A DNA stretch of 25,758 nucleotides from Chara braunii (lineage: Eukaryota; Streptophyta; Charophyceae; Charales; Characeae): contig BFEA01000088.1 in the NCBI GenBank assembly GCA_003427395.1, positions 1,679,042-1,704,799 on the forward strand, read 5' to 3'. This document shows, in pieces, positions 1 through 8,940 of this stretch. The notes beneath the pieces are model-generated. The model was not told where the DNA came from. It saw only the letters and a list, made by a program, of their open reading frames with translations, and searched no databases. Numbering within the stretch: the stretch's first letter is position 1; the number at the start of each line of letters is the position of its first letter. The position numbers were made by a program, and so were the translations under genes.

Positions 1-670
1 CCCGACGACACGAACGCGAGTGTCCAGGAACAAGGGCATATTTTTTAATGACGCCCTGGAAGGGCTAGCCCACAGGGACTTTTTTGTCATGTCGCGCTCA
101 CCAGGTCCCCATCGGGGAAATTTCGACGCGCAGCCACCGTTCGATGCGAGGATCGAACAGTCATGCGGTGGCGTACGGACCCTGCGCGATTTTCCGAAAC
201 GGAAGGCCCGAGGGGGCCTTGAGTCCCGCGCGCCTACAAGTACGAGCGGCGCCCTGGGCATTAACGATGCGTTCTGCGTTTTTGCTGGGGAGATGCTGCC
301 CGACGGAAACCTTGCACCGCCACTGTCGTCAACAACACCACCCCGCACAGCTGGAGCGCCATAGCTGGCAAAGAGTAGGGACATCCATTCCTCACCGTGC
401 TCGTTTCCTAGCACTGACGCACCCCGCATGCCCTCGCATCTCCCTCCACCTTCGAAGTCGCTGTCCACGTCATATTCGATGTCGCGTGTCGACACTTCCG
501 GCGCCCACCACTCCACGCACTACCCTCGCAACCACAAAGCACTCCACACAACATACTCGCGAACAAAAAACACAAGCCAAAAGGTCGACAGAGTGCTGTC
601 TCGCTTGACGGCACGGATCGCGCGAATCTCCACTCAACAGTATCACACGGTGACTGCGCCCGCAGTCGTG
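1..670. other. No supported gene
   Basis: Several overlapping open frames exist on both strands, but none shows a recognisable domain, a start context or codon regularity that sets it apart from the others. I see no RNA gene and no clear repeat here. Confidence 0.5.
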
Positions 671-1020
671 ACGTGTGTGTGTTTGTGTGCGCGTGCGGGT
701 GGGTTTTCTGATGCTATGCTCGCGCAGATTGAAAGAGTTTATGTTCGCGGGGATGCGGGTGGTTGTGTGTGTGTGTGTGTTTGTGTGCTAGTGTGTGTTT
801 GTGCGTGCGCGTGTGTGTTTGTGTGATTGTTTTTTTGTTTTTTTGTGTGCGTGTTTTATTGTGTGTGTGGTTGTATGACGTGTATGCCACACGCGCGAGG
901 AAGGATCATGCGCGTGTCAGGATCTGAGGGGCGTGTGTGTGTGTGGGCGGCGTGTGCGGGCGCCTATGTGTGTGTGTGTGTGTGTGCCTGTCTGTGCATA
1001 TTTTTGCACGTGTGTGTGTG
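671..1020. repeat. GT-rich degenerate simple repeat
   Basis: Long stretches of TGTGTG, interrupted by GCGTGCG and T-runs, cover this segment in several blocks, the purest around 762-785 and 965-985. The open frames across it are Val/Cys strings (or Thr/His on the other strand), the usual translation of a GT/CA microsatellite and not a gene. Confidence 0.85.
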
Positions 1021-1684
1021 ATTGAGTACATTGAACGCGCGGACATGTGCGCGAAGGTGTGTGGTCTAGGACGATTGACATGTTTTGCACTTCCACTCTG
1101 CTCCTGCTGCAATCGGGGTTGAGAGGTGCAAAATACCCAACGAATGCGCAGGTTTTAACGCGGAACTGTATTCTGGTGTGATCCTGAGGTGATCGACTGG
1201 CGAATCACGAAAGGTCGTATCGAACTCGTGGTGGCCAATGTCATATCCGCCGATCTGCCCAATGGATGATCGATCAAAACACGCGGTGGCAATGTCGATA
1301 CAGCGATCGCATCCGTTGATCAATCGCAAAACACGATCACGTCAATCGTGATCGATTCAACCGACCAAGAGAGAAAGTTTCGCTCGAACACGTTGTGACA
1401 ATATCTACAACATACACTCAGTGAACCGACCCATCACGAAATATAAGCCGACCACTCGCGATCGGGTGATTGATGTTGTTTGCCATCGCAACAATATTGC
1501 CCCTGATCCGCCTAACGGATGATTAATCAGTGCACGAGGAGACAACATCGGGATCGCAAACGCATCCATCTGACCAATCGCGAAACGCTAACAGATTACT
1601 CGCGGTCGGTCGATTGATCGTGTGGGCTGTCCCGACGTTGTCACCGCGTGTGTGTTTCGCTTGTCTCAATGGTAACATCAAAAC
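1021..1684. other. Non-coding, GATC/ATCG-rich stretch
   Basis: No supported gene. The segment is unusually rich in GATCGAT/ATCGCG/CGATCG words, with loosely repeated phrases such as GATCAATCGC near 1,316 and CCAATCGCGAAAC near 1,574. This suggests an old degenerate repeat. Confidence 0.4.
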
Positions 1685-1812
1685 CAAGGCGATGTGCGTG
1701 TGCGTGCGAGTGCTGTTTTAGCACCGTGACCTATTATGTGTTCCTGCAGGCGATGTGCGTGTGCGTGCATCTGTGCGTCTGCGTGTGCGCGTGCGCGTGC
1801 GCGTGCGCGATC
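1685..1812. repeat. GTGCGT-type simple repeat
   Basis: Alternating GTGCGTGTGCGTGCG blocks occur around 1,692-1,712 and 1,753-1,810. They are degenerate relatives of the GT repeats upstream. Confidence 0.7.
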
Positions 1813-1837
1813 AACCCGTCGGCAAGCGAACAGTCGA

Positions 1838-1915
1838 TTGGTCGGGTGCTCTGTTGGCGGTTGCTCGAGTGGTTGATCAACCAGCACACCAACCGCCAAC
1901 CGAGCACCCGATCAA
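1838..1915. repeat. 78-bp near-perfect palindrome
   Basis: The sequence folds about a centre between 1,876 and 1,877, with no loop (core GGTTGATCAACC). The outer arms pair well: TCGGGTGCTC and TTGGCGGTTG on the left match CAACCGCCAA and GAGCACCCGA on the right. Only a few mismatches occur over about 39 bp per arm. Confidence 0.85.
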
Positions 1916-2395
1916 ATAGTTGATCCTGGCAGATCTCCTGACCAATCGAGTGTTCAGTCGAAGACTACCAACAAGTTTGACAGACCGGTTGTTCGCTGAC
2001 CAGATCATTTATCTCCATACGTTGGAAGCAACGACATCGAGCGACCGATCTGCGACAAATCCGTTCTTCGCAGAGAATCCACAATGCAATTGATAATGTG
2101 CCCGCGAACGGATCGCAGAAGACAATTGATCATGTGCCCGCAAACGGATCACACAATGTTGTTGCTCATCGAACCTTGTATAACATCGAACCATGTTGGG
2201 CATGGAACCTGTCTTCACATCAAACCTCGGCGGGCGTCGAACCTCGTTGGACGTCGAACTTTGGCGAACTGATCGCGCAATCAAACTGAACTGATAGCAC
2301 AATCAAACACCGTAAGAAGTCTGCATTCTGGCGAGCTTGTGCACCTGTTCGAACACGTTTCGTAACCCCGCCCCACAACCACAGCCGAGGATGTA
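1916..2395. other. Non-coding, degenerate short tandem repeats
   Basis: No gene is supported. A 36-bp unit is repeated at 2,087-2,158, and a loose CATCGAACC/CGTCGAACC phrase recurs through about 2,168-2,265. Confidence 0.45.
2087..2158. repeat. 36-bp tandem duplication
   Basis: Copy 1 starts at 2,087 and copy 2 at 2,123. Both begin CAATTGAT and share ATGTGCCCGC followed by AACGGATC. A few substitutions separate them. Confidence 0.75.
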
Positions 2396-2404
2396 CAAGA
2401 ATTC

Positions 2405-3245
2405 GAAGTCCGCCGGGATCCGAACTTCAAAAAATTGTTGGACGGCGAGTTTGGCAGACAGGTGTGTCTCTCCCATGCAATTTCGCCAAGGTCGGATCCC
2501 GGCGAACTTCATGTTCCCGCCTTTCGAAAGACATGTTTGCAGCCCGCCTACAGGGCTGTGGATCCGAACCTCGCTTGCAAGGTTCCTGGTACAATCGTCA
2601 AGTCCGGACGTCGGTGAACTTCGGTTTGGTGAAAATGCGAAGTCCGCTGGGATCCGGACTTCTTCTGCACCGTTCCTCGCACAGACGTCAAGTTTGGACC
2701 CCGGCGAACTTCGCTTTTTGCATTGTCTGGGTTCAAAATGCGGACTTGCTGGCGCCTGGGGGATTGCCACAACCACGGATTCTTAAACACTTGAAGTCCG
2801 CTGGGATCAGGCGAACTTGAGATTTCCTCCTTTCGCAATTCATGTTTCCGCCCCGCCTGCTGGGCCGTGGATCCGAACCTTCCGTGCACGGTTCCTCGGA
2901 CAGTCGTCAATTTCGAACCCGGGCGGACTTCAGATTCGATAAAATGCGAAGTGCGATGGGATCCGAACTTCTCGTGCACGGTTCCTCGTGCGGCCATCAA
3001 GTTCGGACCCCGGCGTACTTCAAATCTCGGGTGGTGTGGGTTCTGACTGTGGAGTTTCTAGCGCCCCGTGGATTGCCACAACTTTGGATTTGTAAAAGTG
3101 TGATGTCCGTCGAGATCCGAACTTCAAGAAAGTTCGGGACGGCGAGTTTGAGAGATACCTTTGTCTCTCCCGCGCAGTCTCACCTAGTTTGGATCACGGC
3201 GGACATGACGTTCCCACCTCTCATGGGACATGTTTGCGGCTGGCC
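2405..3245. repeat. Tandem array (~389-bp unit) carrying the palindromic motif
   Basis: Matching landmarks define the unit. GTGGATCCGAACC occurs at 2,559 and 2,867, GGATTGCCAC at 2,761 and 3,070, GCGAAGT-GATGGGATC/CTGGGATC at about 2,639 and 2,948, and GTCTCTCCC at 2,465 and 3,163. The spacing is about 308-309 bp in the middle copy but 698 bp between the outer landmarks, so the full unit is about 389 bp and the second copy has lost about 80 bp. Eleven copies of the 24-bp motif lie here: about 2,405-2,428, 2,488-2,510, 2,599-2,622, 2,639-2,662, 2,689-2,712, 2,793-2,819, 2,908-2,931, 2,948-2,971, 2,998-3,021, 3,102-3,125 and 3,186-3,208, in both orientations. The long open frames on both strands come from this stop-free repeat and are not genes. 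Confidence 0.8.
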
Positions 3246-3416
3246 TACTCGCCGGCAGAAGTGAACACCAACGAAGTCGACCACCCAAATTCAGATCTTC
3301 AAGCGTGCGCTCCGTCTAATGCCATAGGTCGCAGATCGCAGAACACGACGTGTTTACGAGTGTCTCCGTGCCCGTGTGTCTCGTTTGGTATATGTGCATG
3401 GTGTGTAGGGTGCGTA

Positions 3417-4423
3417 ATGGAGGCGACCTTCTCGACACCACGAATCATGGAGTCGATGTTCTCGACACCACTAACCATGAGTCCCGAGACACACATTCGC
3501 TTGGCAGAACCGTTTCGTCCTTGCGCGAGATCCGTGTGGTATTTTGACGGTGTGACAACGATCCACGGAGCGACCGCGGAGGACTTCGACGAGGACCCCT
3601 GGATGACCGTCGTCCCGTGCATGGGACTGCATATTGACGGTTGGTGCGATGGGAATTGGGCCAAGATGGAGAGTCGTTGTCCATGGGCAAGCCAGTACAA
3701 GTTCGCCAACATGTTGGAGTTCAGGAACCTCATCCCGGTGTCTGACGCTGACCTCGGACACAAGTTCCTGAACCATATGCGCAGAGCACTTGGGTGCATT
3801 AGCCGCCATTTCAGCCGCCTCGAGTGCCACTACGTCAGGTCGTCGCCACGAACTTGGGGAGGCTCGCGGAAACAAGAGTTGGTGGACTGCGCTCGTCACT
3901 GCTCGTTCCTAGAGCAGTACCCGCTCCGGTGCCCCGGGAATTCTCCACAAGTTGTGTCATACTATTGTGTGCAATTGACTGTGTCGGGGACTGATTTCGC
4001 CAGAGTTCTATGTATCGCTGCTTCGAACAAGAGCGAAAACTTGTCGATGCAGTTGTGCTTGTGTCACGGAACGAGGTGGTGATTGGGGGGTCCAAATTCG
4101 TGCGGACGCGCGGGCATGAACGTGTGGATGGGTGGCGCGATTTGGTGATAGTAGGGCGGGTCCAGAACTTTTCGTTGCATCGTGAGGTCGAGGAGAAAGT
4201 GTCCGATATACGGGACTGTATAGGGAATTCCTTAGCACGACCGGGAGTGTTTGTTAGGATGAAATACATGTCCGTCTTTTCGGAGAGGGCATCGGTAGAC
4301 GAACCGCAGATCCACGTATACGGATCATCAATGAATGGTTTGTATGGCTTCGGTTCACGACGTCGTCCCAGGGGAACCCCGAATGTCGGCACATCTAAAC
4401 TGGTAGTCAGACCTGGTGTTTAA
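3417..4423 (+). CDS. Unrecognised protein, probable two-exon gene
   Basis: Two adjoining frames look coding: 3,417-3,950 (frame ending NSPQ) and 4,004-4,423 (starting SSMYRC, ending VVRPGV before TAA). They join in phase 0 if a 53-base GT-AG intron (3,951-4,003) is removed; the acceptor TTTCGCCAG is good and the donor CAA/GTTGTG is weak. The ATG at 3,417 follows a plausible acceptor (TGTGTAG). The N-terminus contains a 10-residue tandem repeat (MEATFSTPRI, MESMFSTPLT) encoded by a 30-bp duplication, so the repeat kept the frame. The rest is mixed, with Trp, Cys and Asp clusters (DEDPWMTVVPC, DGWCDGNW) and a basic C-terminus (GSRRRPRG). I recognise no family. The alternative is a 318-residue relic with a frameshift instead of an intron. 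Confidence 0.45.
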
Positions 4424-4631
4424 TGGAAAAGAAGGGAGAGGTATGAGATGTTGTTTTGCTGCCTACAGTATTAGATGTGTAGTAGTGGAGGGAGGTGTGA
4501 GAGGCAACAGTTGCTAGTAGACGCTACACCTCGCACTTGTCGTGCAAATCCCTGATCGTCAATAAGTTCAACAACTGACGAAAATCATGTTGGAGGTCTA
4601 TCTCTGATGTCGTCTTCTTCCATGTCGCGCC

Positions 4632-4653
4632 CCGGCGGATCCCGGCGAACTTC
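4632..4653 (-). repeat. 24-bp palindromic motif copy
   Basis: GGATCCCGGCGAACTTC core, in the orientation opposite to most copies. It is followed by ~40 bases shared with the copy at 5,505. Confidence 0.75.
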
Positions 4654-4900
4654 ACGTTTTGGGCTGTGCGTTGGTTTGTCTTTGGTACTGCTGGCGTCGG
4701 GCGGACCGCAAGAACCGTCGGGCACCACGAGCACGGTCTTGCTTGAGGCCGCGGCCTTCGAAAAGGTTAAGCGACCAATTACGGTCGCCGACGTTCGCGA
4801 TCTTAGACTGCCGCCAACCGAACTTCATCAACACTATCCGTGTTCGGTTGTCGCCCGACCACCATCGACATGTGCCAGACAGTCGATCATTGTCGTTGTA

Positions 4901-4968
4901 AAATGCCAAACGCACTCTTAGGATCCCAGTCGCGAAATGCCAAAAGCACTCTTAGGGATCCCAGGTTC
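4901..4968. repeat. 34-bp tandem duplication
   Basis: AAATGCCAAA followed by GCACTCTTAG and GATCCCAG occurs at 4,901 and again at 4,935. Confidence 0.75.
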
Positions 4969-5212
4969 GAATGAGCGCAAGGTCGCGCGAGCTTCGCGTT
5001 TACTGAAACCCGTTAGAGATCCCGGTTTACGGGCCCTCTTGTTGCATCTGGATCTGTTTTGAGCATAGACGGACTCAATGACTACTGCCATCAAAACCTG
5101 CGGTCAGTGAGACCCAGGGTTCTCCCACCATAACCTTGCTCGGACCCCAACTTCCGTTCATCCTCATACGTGATCCAGTGTTTATCTCTGTGTATCTTTC
5201 TCGCGGCGTCTT

Positions 5213-5236
5213 GAAGTTCGGATCCTGGCGAACTTC
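5213..5236 (-). repeat. 24-bp palindromic motif copy
   Basis: Left arm GAAGTTCG, spacer GATCCTGG and right arm CGAACTTC make perfect 8-bp inverted arms. Confidence 0.8.
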
Positions 5237-5378
5237 CTGTGACGCCTATCTATTGGACAGACACTGGTCTTCCGGATCCCCCGTGGATTGCGACAACAGC
5301 TCCTCTCCGCCATGCTCCACACGTATCGTTCTGCCCCACTAGGGACCCATACAATGTTGTCACGGCTGCATATCAGAA

Positions 5379-5401
5379 GAAGTTCGGATTTTGGCGAACT
5401 T
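5379..5401 (-). repeat. 24-bp palindromic motif copy
   Basis: GAAGTTCG and CGAACTT arms surround a diverged spacer (GATTTTGG) that has lost the GGATCC core. Confidence 0.75.
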
Positions 5402-5504
5402 ATCCTTCTCAACCGGCCTCTCATTCCTATGTGGCATTTCCAGCTCGCGGTTGAGTCCACGGACCGTGTTTCTCTGACGCCGTCTCTGCCTGTCGCATCG
5501 TCCT

Positions 5505-5528
5505 GAAGTTCGGATCCCAGCGAACTTC
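5505..5528 (-). repeat. 24-bp palindromic motif copy
   Basis: GAAGTTCG and CGAACTTC arms surround spacer GATCCCAG. It is embedded in a larger repeat shared with the copies at 4,632 and 5,726. Confidence 0.8.
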
Positions 5529-5725
5529 ACTTTTCGAGAGGTGCGTTGGTTTGTCTTCGGACATGCCCGTCCGGTGGTTCGCACAACCCGCCCGGCGACG
5601 GGGAGAGTCCGTCTCCGACTTCTGGTTTTGATCAAATGCAGTTGCGGAGTATGTTCGCTTGAGCCCGGTTCTGGAACGCCGACTACATGAGCTGGTTGTT
5701 GCTCTCTTTCTGTCGCACCGTCTTT

Positions 5726-5748
5726 TAGTCGGGACCCTGGCGGACTTC
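5726..5748 (-). repeat. Diverged palindromic motif copy
   Basis: AGTCGGGACCCTGGCGGACTTC-type sequence, preceded by TCTGTCGCACCGTC, which matches the flank of the 5,505 copy. Confidence 0.6.
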
Positions 5749-5930
5749 GCGTGCTAGCCTGTCCGGGTTCCGAGTGCTAAGCGGAGGACACCGCCCCGTC
5801 CAACGCGAGCTTCGAACATGACCTCCCGTTCATTCCCCATGTGGTCGGCATCTGTGTTTCGAAAATACCGATGTGGTTGTTGCTCGACCGCATGACGTGT
5901 GTCCCTTTTTAAAGATTGATCTCGTTGCAG

Positions 5931-6099
5931 GTAAGAGGCCATTAAAGGTCTTCGCGTCCAAAGTTCGTCGGGATCCAAACTTCAAGGTCCCGGAATGGTT
6001 GGGCGCAATGTTTGTCGCCCGTGTTTTTTGCCTGCGTTGTATTTTGTCTGCGACTTGACGCTCTCTGGTGGTTCATTTGTTTTCCGTTGTCGTCCGCAG
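5931..6099 (+). other. Probable 5'-UTR intron
   Basis: The donor GCAG/GTAAGAG at 5,931 and the acceptor TTTTCCGTTGTCGTCCGCAG ending at 6,099 both match the plant-type GT-AG consensus very well. The ATG at 6,105 follows five bases after the acceptor. The 169-base intron carries a copy of the 24-bp motif at 5,959-5,983. Confidence 0.65.
5959..5983 (+). repeat. 24-bp palindromic motif copy inside an intron
   Basis: AAAGTTCG, TCGGGATC and CAAACTTC: an imperfect copy lying wholly within the predicted 5'-UTR intron. Confidence 0.75.
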
Positions 6100-6104
6100 A
6101 CAAG

Positions 6105-7389
6105 ATGTCTTCATCGAGGGGCGAGGGGGAGCCTGCAGCGACCTCCGGGATGGGATCAGGGAAAAATTCCACAAAACGTTCGTCTACGACCTCGAGGTCG
6201 TGGTCGGACCACGCAAGGTCGAAATGGTTCGTCGACTGGTGCTGTGGTGATGCTTCGAACCCAGTTCAACAGCCGTGTGGTCCTGTGATCTTCGTCGAAG
6301 CCAACAAGCGCCGATGGGTTCTACATGAAAAATGTGTACAGTTCGAAGGGGAACGTCGTCGCCTGTGCCAAGGGGGCAGTTCTCGACATGTGTCTGTTCG
6401 AGGGGTTCGAAGCAGGTGCTGCGAACACCCCGTTCTACAACGACCTCCGGCGGCAGGGCGGGTTTGTTTTCGGTCGAGAGTTCTTCGACCTGTTGGAGGA
6501 CAAGGACATCGCCCTCGACGTCCCTTGCGAAGTCGGCCCCGATCTGGAACTGTCAATGCCTTTGCAGCTGTGCGGAGGTTGTGAGTCGAGCGAGGCAGCG
6601 GGGGAGGGGGGGGATCTGGGTTCCCGCGAGGCTACACATGTGCAGCGGGAGGATGCCAGAGGTCAGTTTGACGACATCGAAGATAAGGCGATACCGCGTC
6701 CACCGTTTTCGGCGTCGAGGGAAAGAGACCGGTCCGTGTTGTCCATACCTGGGGTCCGGCTACAGACCCCGGTTCGACAAGAGGTCGCAGCGGATCCCGG
6801 AGAAGAGGCAGTCCAGTGTGGGTCCGACTTTGAGCCCGGCGAGGGCCATGGCGCGGACGACAAGGCCGTGGGCGGTGAGGGAGCACAGGGGACTCCCCAA
6901 AAAAAGAGGGGAGATTGTCAAGAGGACTTGGTAGGATCTTCGAAGAAACAGAAGACCAGGACCCCGAAGACAACGGGAGAGAAACGGAAGCGAAGGGGGG
7001 TGGAAGAGGACCACCCGGGTAGCAAACGTCCGACTTCAAAACAGACACAGCCTGCGTCAGGACCTTACACGACAAGGCCTGCCATCGACGTGGACGCCGG
7101 GTACTTCCTAGAGTACAAAGACGGCGTCAGGACAAGGCGGGAGTTTGAGATTAGCCCGGCTCAGATCGTCGACCTCGGGGAGTGGGAGGATCTTTACAAC
7201 CAGCGGTCGCTGGATCCTGTCCTCGTGGGAACGATAAAAGAAGCAATGCAGTATGCATTCGAAAATAAAGAGCAGACGCACGACTTGCCGATCTTCAAGC
7301 TCGCACCACTGGGGCTTCAAAAACCAACTCCCGGGACCAAGGCTCAACGTCTAAAGCTGGAGGAGTGGAAGGACGAGCTGGCGGGATAA
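6105..7389 (+). CDS. N-terminal part: unknown N-domain, basic region, start of ParB-like region
   Basis: From ATG 6,105 (MSSSRGEGEP) the first frame includes IFVEANKRRWVLHEKC. After a one-base excess in the G-run at 6,348-6,351 it continues as GNVVACAKGAVLDMCLFEGF in the frame open to 7,389. About 6,570-7,060 encodes a disordered Glu/Gly/Arg segment with a strongly basic cluster (KKQKTRTPKTTGEKRKRRG) that resembles a bipartite nuclear localisation signal. From about 7,080 it becomes folded-looking again (YFLEYKDGVRTRREFEISP, then HDLPIFKLAPLG), which fits the first strand and helix of a ParB/sulfiredoxin-like fold. The frame is cut by TAA at 7,387, directly before a (TAC)4 run. ParB assignment is inference from layout; the N-domain is unrecognised. 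Confidence 0.5.
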
Positions 7390-8940
7390 TACTACTACTA
7401 CGCGGTGTGTGGGAAGCATAACGCGGCTGCAGCCCGGTCGCTGCTCGGGAGCGAGGTGGCCAAGAAGTACAATTTCGAGTGGTGGCCGGCGCGAATGCTT
7501 TACTTTTTGGACGACGACTTCGAAGGGTATTTTCTTGTTAGTTCACAGGACCACAAGAAGGACCTGAAGGTGCCTCCCAGACAGTTGAAGTTGTCTATGA
7601 AAGACATTCGGTGGCAGTGGAAGCATGACGGCTGCCCGAGAGCTGTGATGGGGAACCCTAGCGGGAAACAAAATCAGGTCCGGGCTTGGCGTAAGTTTTG
7701 TACAACGGCGCTCCATAAGGCGCCTCACAACAACTTGTGGATTCTCGCAGATCAAAAGGAAGAGGAGGCCCTTAAGAAGCAAAATGCTGCCCTGCGTTCT
7801 TATTTCCCTCTTGCGATGGCCGGAGAAAATATCAGGAAACTGGCCGTGGAATTTTTCAAAAAATGGGAGACGGGTAGATTGTTGAGCCACGACGGAGCGA
7901 GGTGGATCGTGAAAAAGAAGAAGGTCAAAAATGTCAAGCCTGGGGTCGCCTACATCCACAACGACAAGTTGGGCAGAACTGAGGTGGTGTACAACGTCCT
8001 CGTGGACCCACCGAATAAGAAAGGCAAAAAGGAGAAAGAGGAGGGCGATTGGTTCGTGGAAGTGCCCGACCCGGACGCACATTGTTGGAAAGCAATGGAA
8101 TCACTCCCGGACAATGAGAAGTGTCTCGTTCTTAAGAAAGTGCTTGCTTGCGAGGTCATTTGGGTCCAAGCCGGCTCCCCGTCGTTGGCGAAGTTGGGGA
8201 AGTTCAGCGTGCAGGACATGGTGCAGCTGGTGAAGTGCGACCGCGTGCTGGTCCGGTTGTGGAATTACTACCAATTCAAACACGAGAAGAGGTCGGACGC
8301 GGATTGGATCCAAAGGTACCCTTTCTTGAAATCGAGGTCTGCAGTGTTCAAGAAGTTTGAAAGTCAGGGATTGGATGACGAGTTGTGGGATAACAGCAGA
8401 AAACACGTTTCCGACTCGGCGTTGTTCAAGGACTGCCCGCCGTACATGGGTTGCGACCAGGACAACTCGATTGTGGTGACGAAGAAGTTGGCGGGACACA
8501 AGAAGTTGTCCGTCGACTGGAGAAACAAGGTTCTCTCCGTGTTGAATGGGAGCAGACTGAAGAGCCGGGAGGTCGCCCTTGCCGAAGGCATTGTTCACAT
8601 TAAATGGAAAGACACGGGGGACGTGACATCCATCGCGCCATTCGCTAACGACCTTTTGGAGGTGGACATAAGGGGCGCAGAGCTGAAGGAAGCAGTGGCT
8701 GCCACAAAGAGCCACACGTTCGTCCTCGATCTGTGCGAGCCGATTGACCTCAAACTGTGGAAGGCCCAACCGTGGGAGACTTTGGATTCCTATCTTCAGA
8801 CGTGGTGTCCGTCGCATTGGACTCTCGTTGTTTTCGTGTCGCAGCAGCACAACCTCACCGTGACGTTTCTCGCCAGCATGCACCATCTTTCTTTCGTCAA
8901 GCTGTTGGAAGGGAAGTGGGTGAGGAGAGTTCAGCAATAG
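7390..8940 (+). CDS. ParB-like box and first half of a methyltransferase-like domain
   Basis: The frame reopens right after the TAA with YYYYAVCGKHNAAAARSL, which resembles the ParB/DGQHR-type box (hydrophobic strand, G-x-H, then an Ala-rich helix ending in Arg). About 7,470-8,150 continues with Trp- and Lys-rich sequence (QWKHDGCPRAVMGNPSGK, WRKFCTTALHKAP). Near 8,715-8,850 comes HTFVLDLCEPIDLKLW, then WCPSHWTLVVFVSQQHN. This has the layout of motif IV and the following strand in N4/N6 DNA methyltransferases, but the DPPY/SPPY box is replaced by DLCEP, so catalysis would be doubtful even if intact. It ends at TAG 8,938, beyond which the frame continues (KSFPVGNNLYTEENRMYILF). It is about 515 residues long with no low-complexity sequence. 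Function is inferred from motif order only. Confidence 0.5.
   Translation, partial: YYYYAVCGKHNAAAARSLLGSEVAKKYNFEWWPARMLYFLDDDFEGYFLVSSQDHKKDLKVPPRQLKLSMKDIRWQWKHDGCPRAVMGNPSGKQNQVRAWRKFCTTALHKAPHNNLWILADQKEEEALKKQNAALRSYFPLAMAGENIRKLAVEFFKKWETGRLLSHDGARWIVKKKKVKNVKPGVAYIHNDKLGRTEVVYNVLVDPPNKKGKKEKEEGDWFVEVPDPDAHCWKAMESLPDNEKCLVLKKVLACEVIWVQAGSPSLAKLGKFSVQDMVQLVKCDRVLVRLWNYYQFKHEKRSDADWIQRYPFLKSRSAVFKKFESQGLDDELWDNSRKHVSDSALFKDCPPYMGCDQDNSIVVTKKLAGHKKLSVDWRNKVLSVLNGSRLKSREVALAEGIVHIKWKDTGDVTSIAPFANDLLEVDIRGAELKEAVAATKSHTFVLDLCEPIDLKLWKAQPWETLDSYLQTWCPSHWTLVVFVSQQHNLTVTFLASMHHLSFVKLLEGKWVRRVQQ

Larger units (their letters stand above)
4424..5930. other. Intergenic region and probable 5' flank of the gene at 6,105
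   Basis: No gene is supported. It holds a 34-bp tandem duplication at 4,901-4,968 and five copies of the 24-bp palindromic motif. At least some of these motifs sit in a larger repeat: the copies near 4,632 and 5,505 share the following ~40 bases (GTGCGTTGGTTTGTCTT), and those near 5,505 and 5,726 share the preceding TGTCGCA-CGTC. The last part, ending GTTGCAG at 5,930, is probably a 5'-UTR exon because a strong splice donor follows. Confidence 0.5.

Noticed and set aside
150-170. GGATCGAAC resembling the T-arm of a tRNA
   Set aside because: No acceptor, D or anticodon stems can be built around it on either strand.
2303-3000. Long open frames on both strands (minus 2,303-2,776 and 2,548-3,000; plus 2,337-2,820)
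   Set aside because: They arise from the stop-free 24-bp motif and the tandem array; the peptides are repeats of EVRIPADF and KSAGIRTS.
4607-4921. 104-codon open frame with a hydrophobic stretch like a signal peptide
   Set aside because: It starts on a motif copy and its hydrophobic part lies in repeat sequence shared with 5,505 onward; no domain and no support for transcription.
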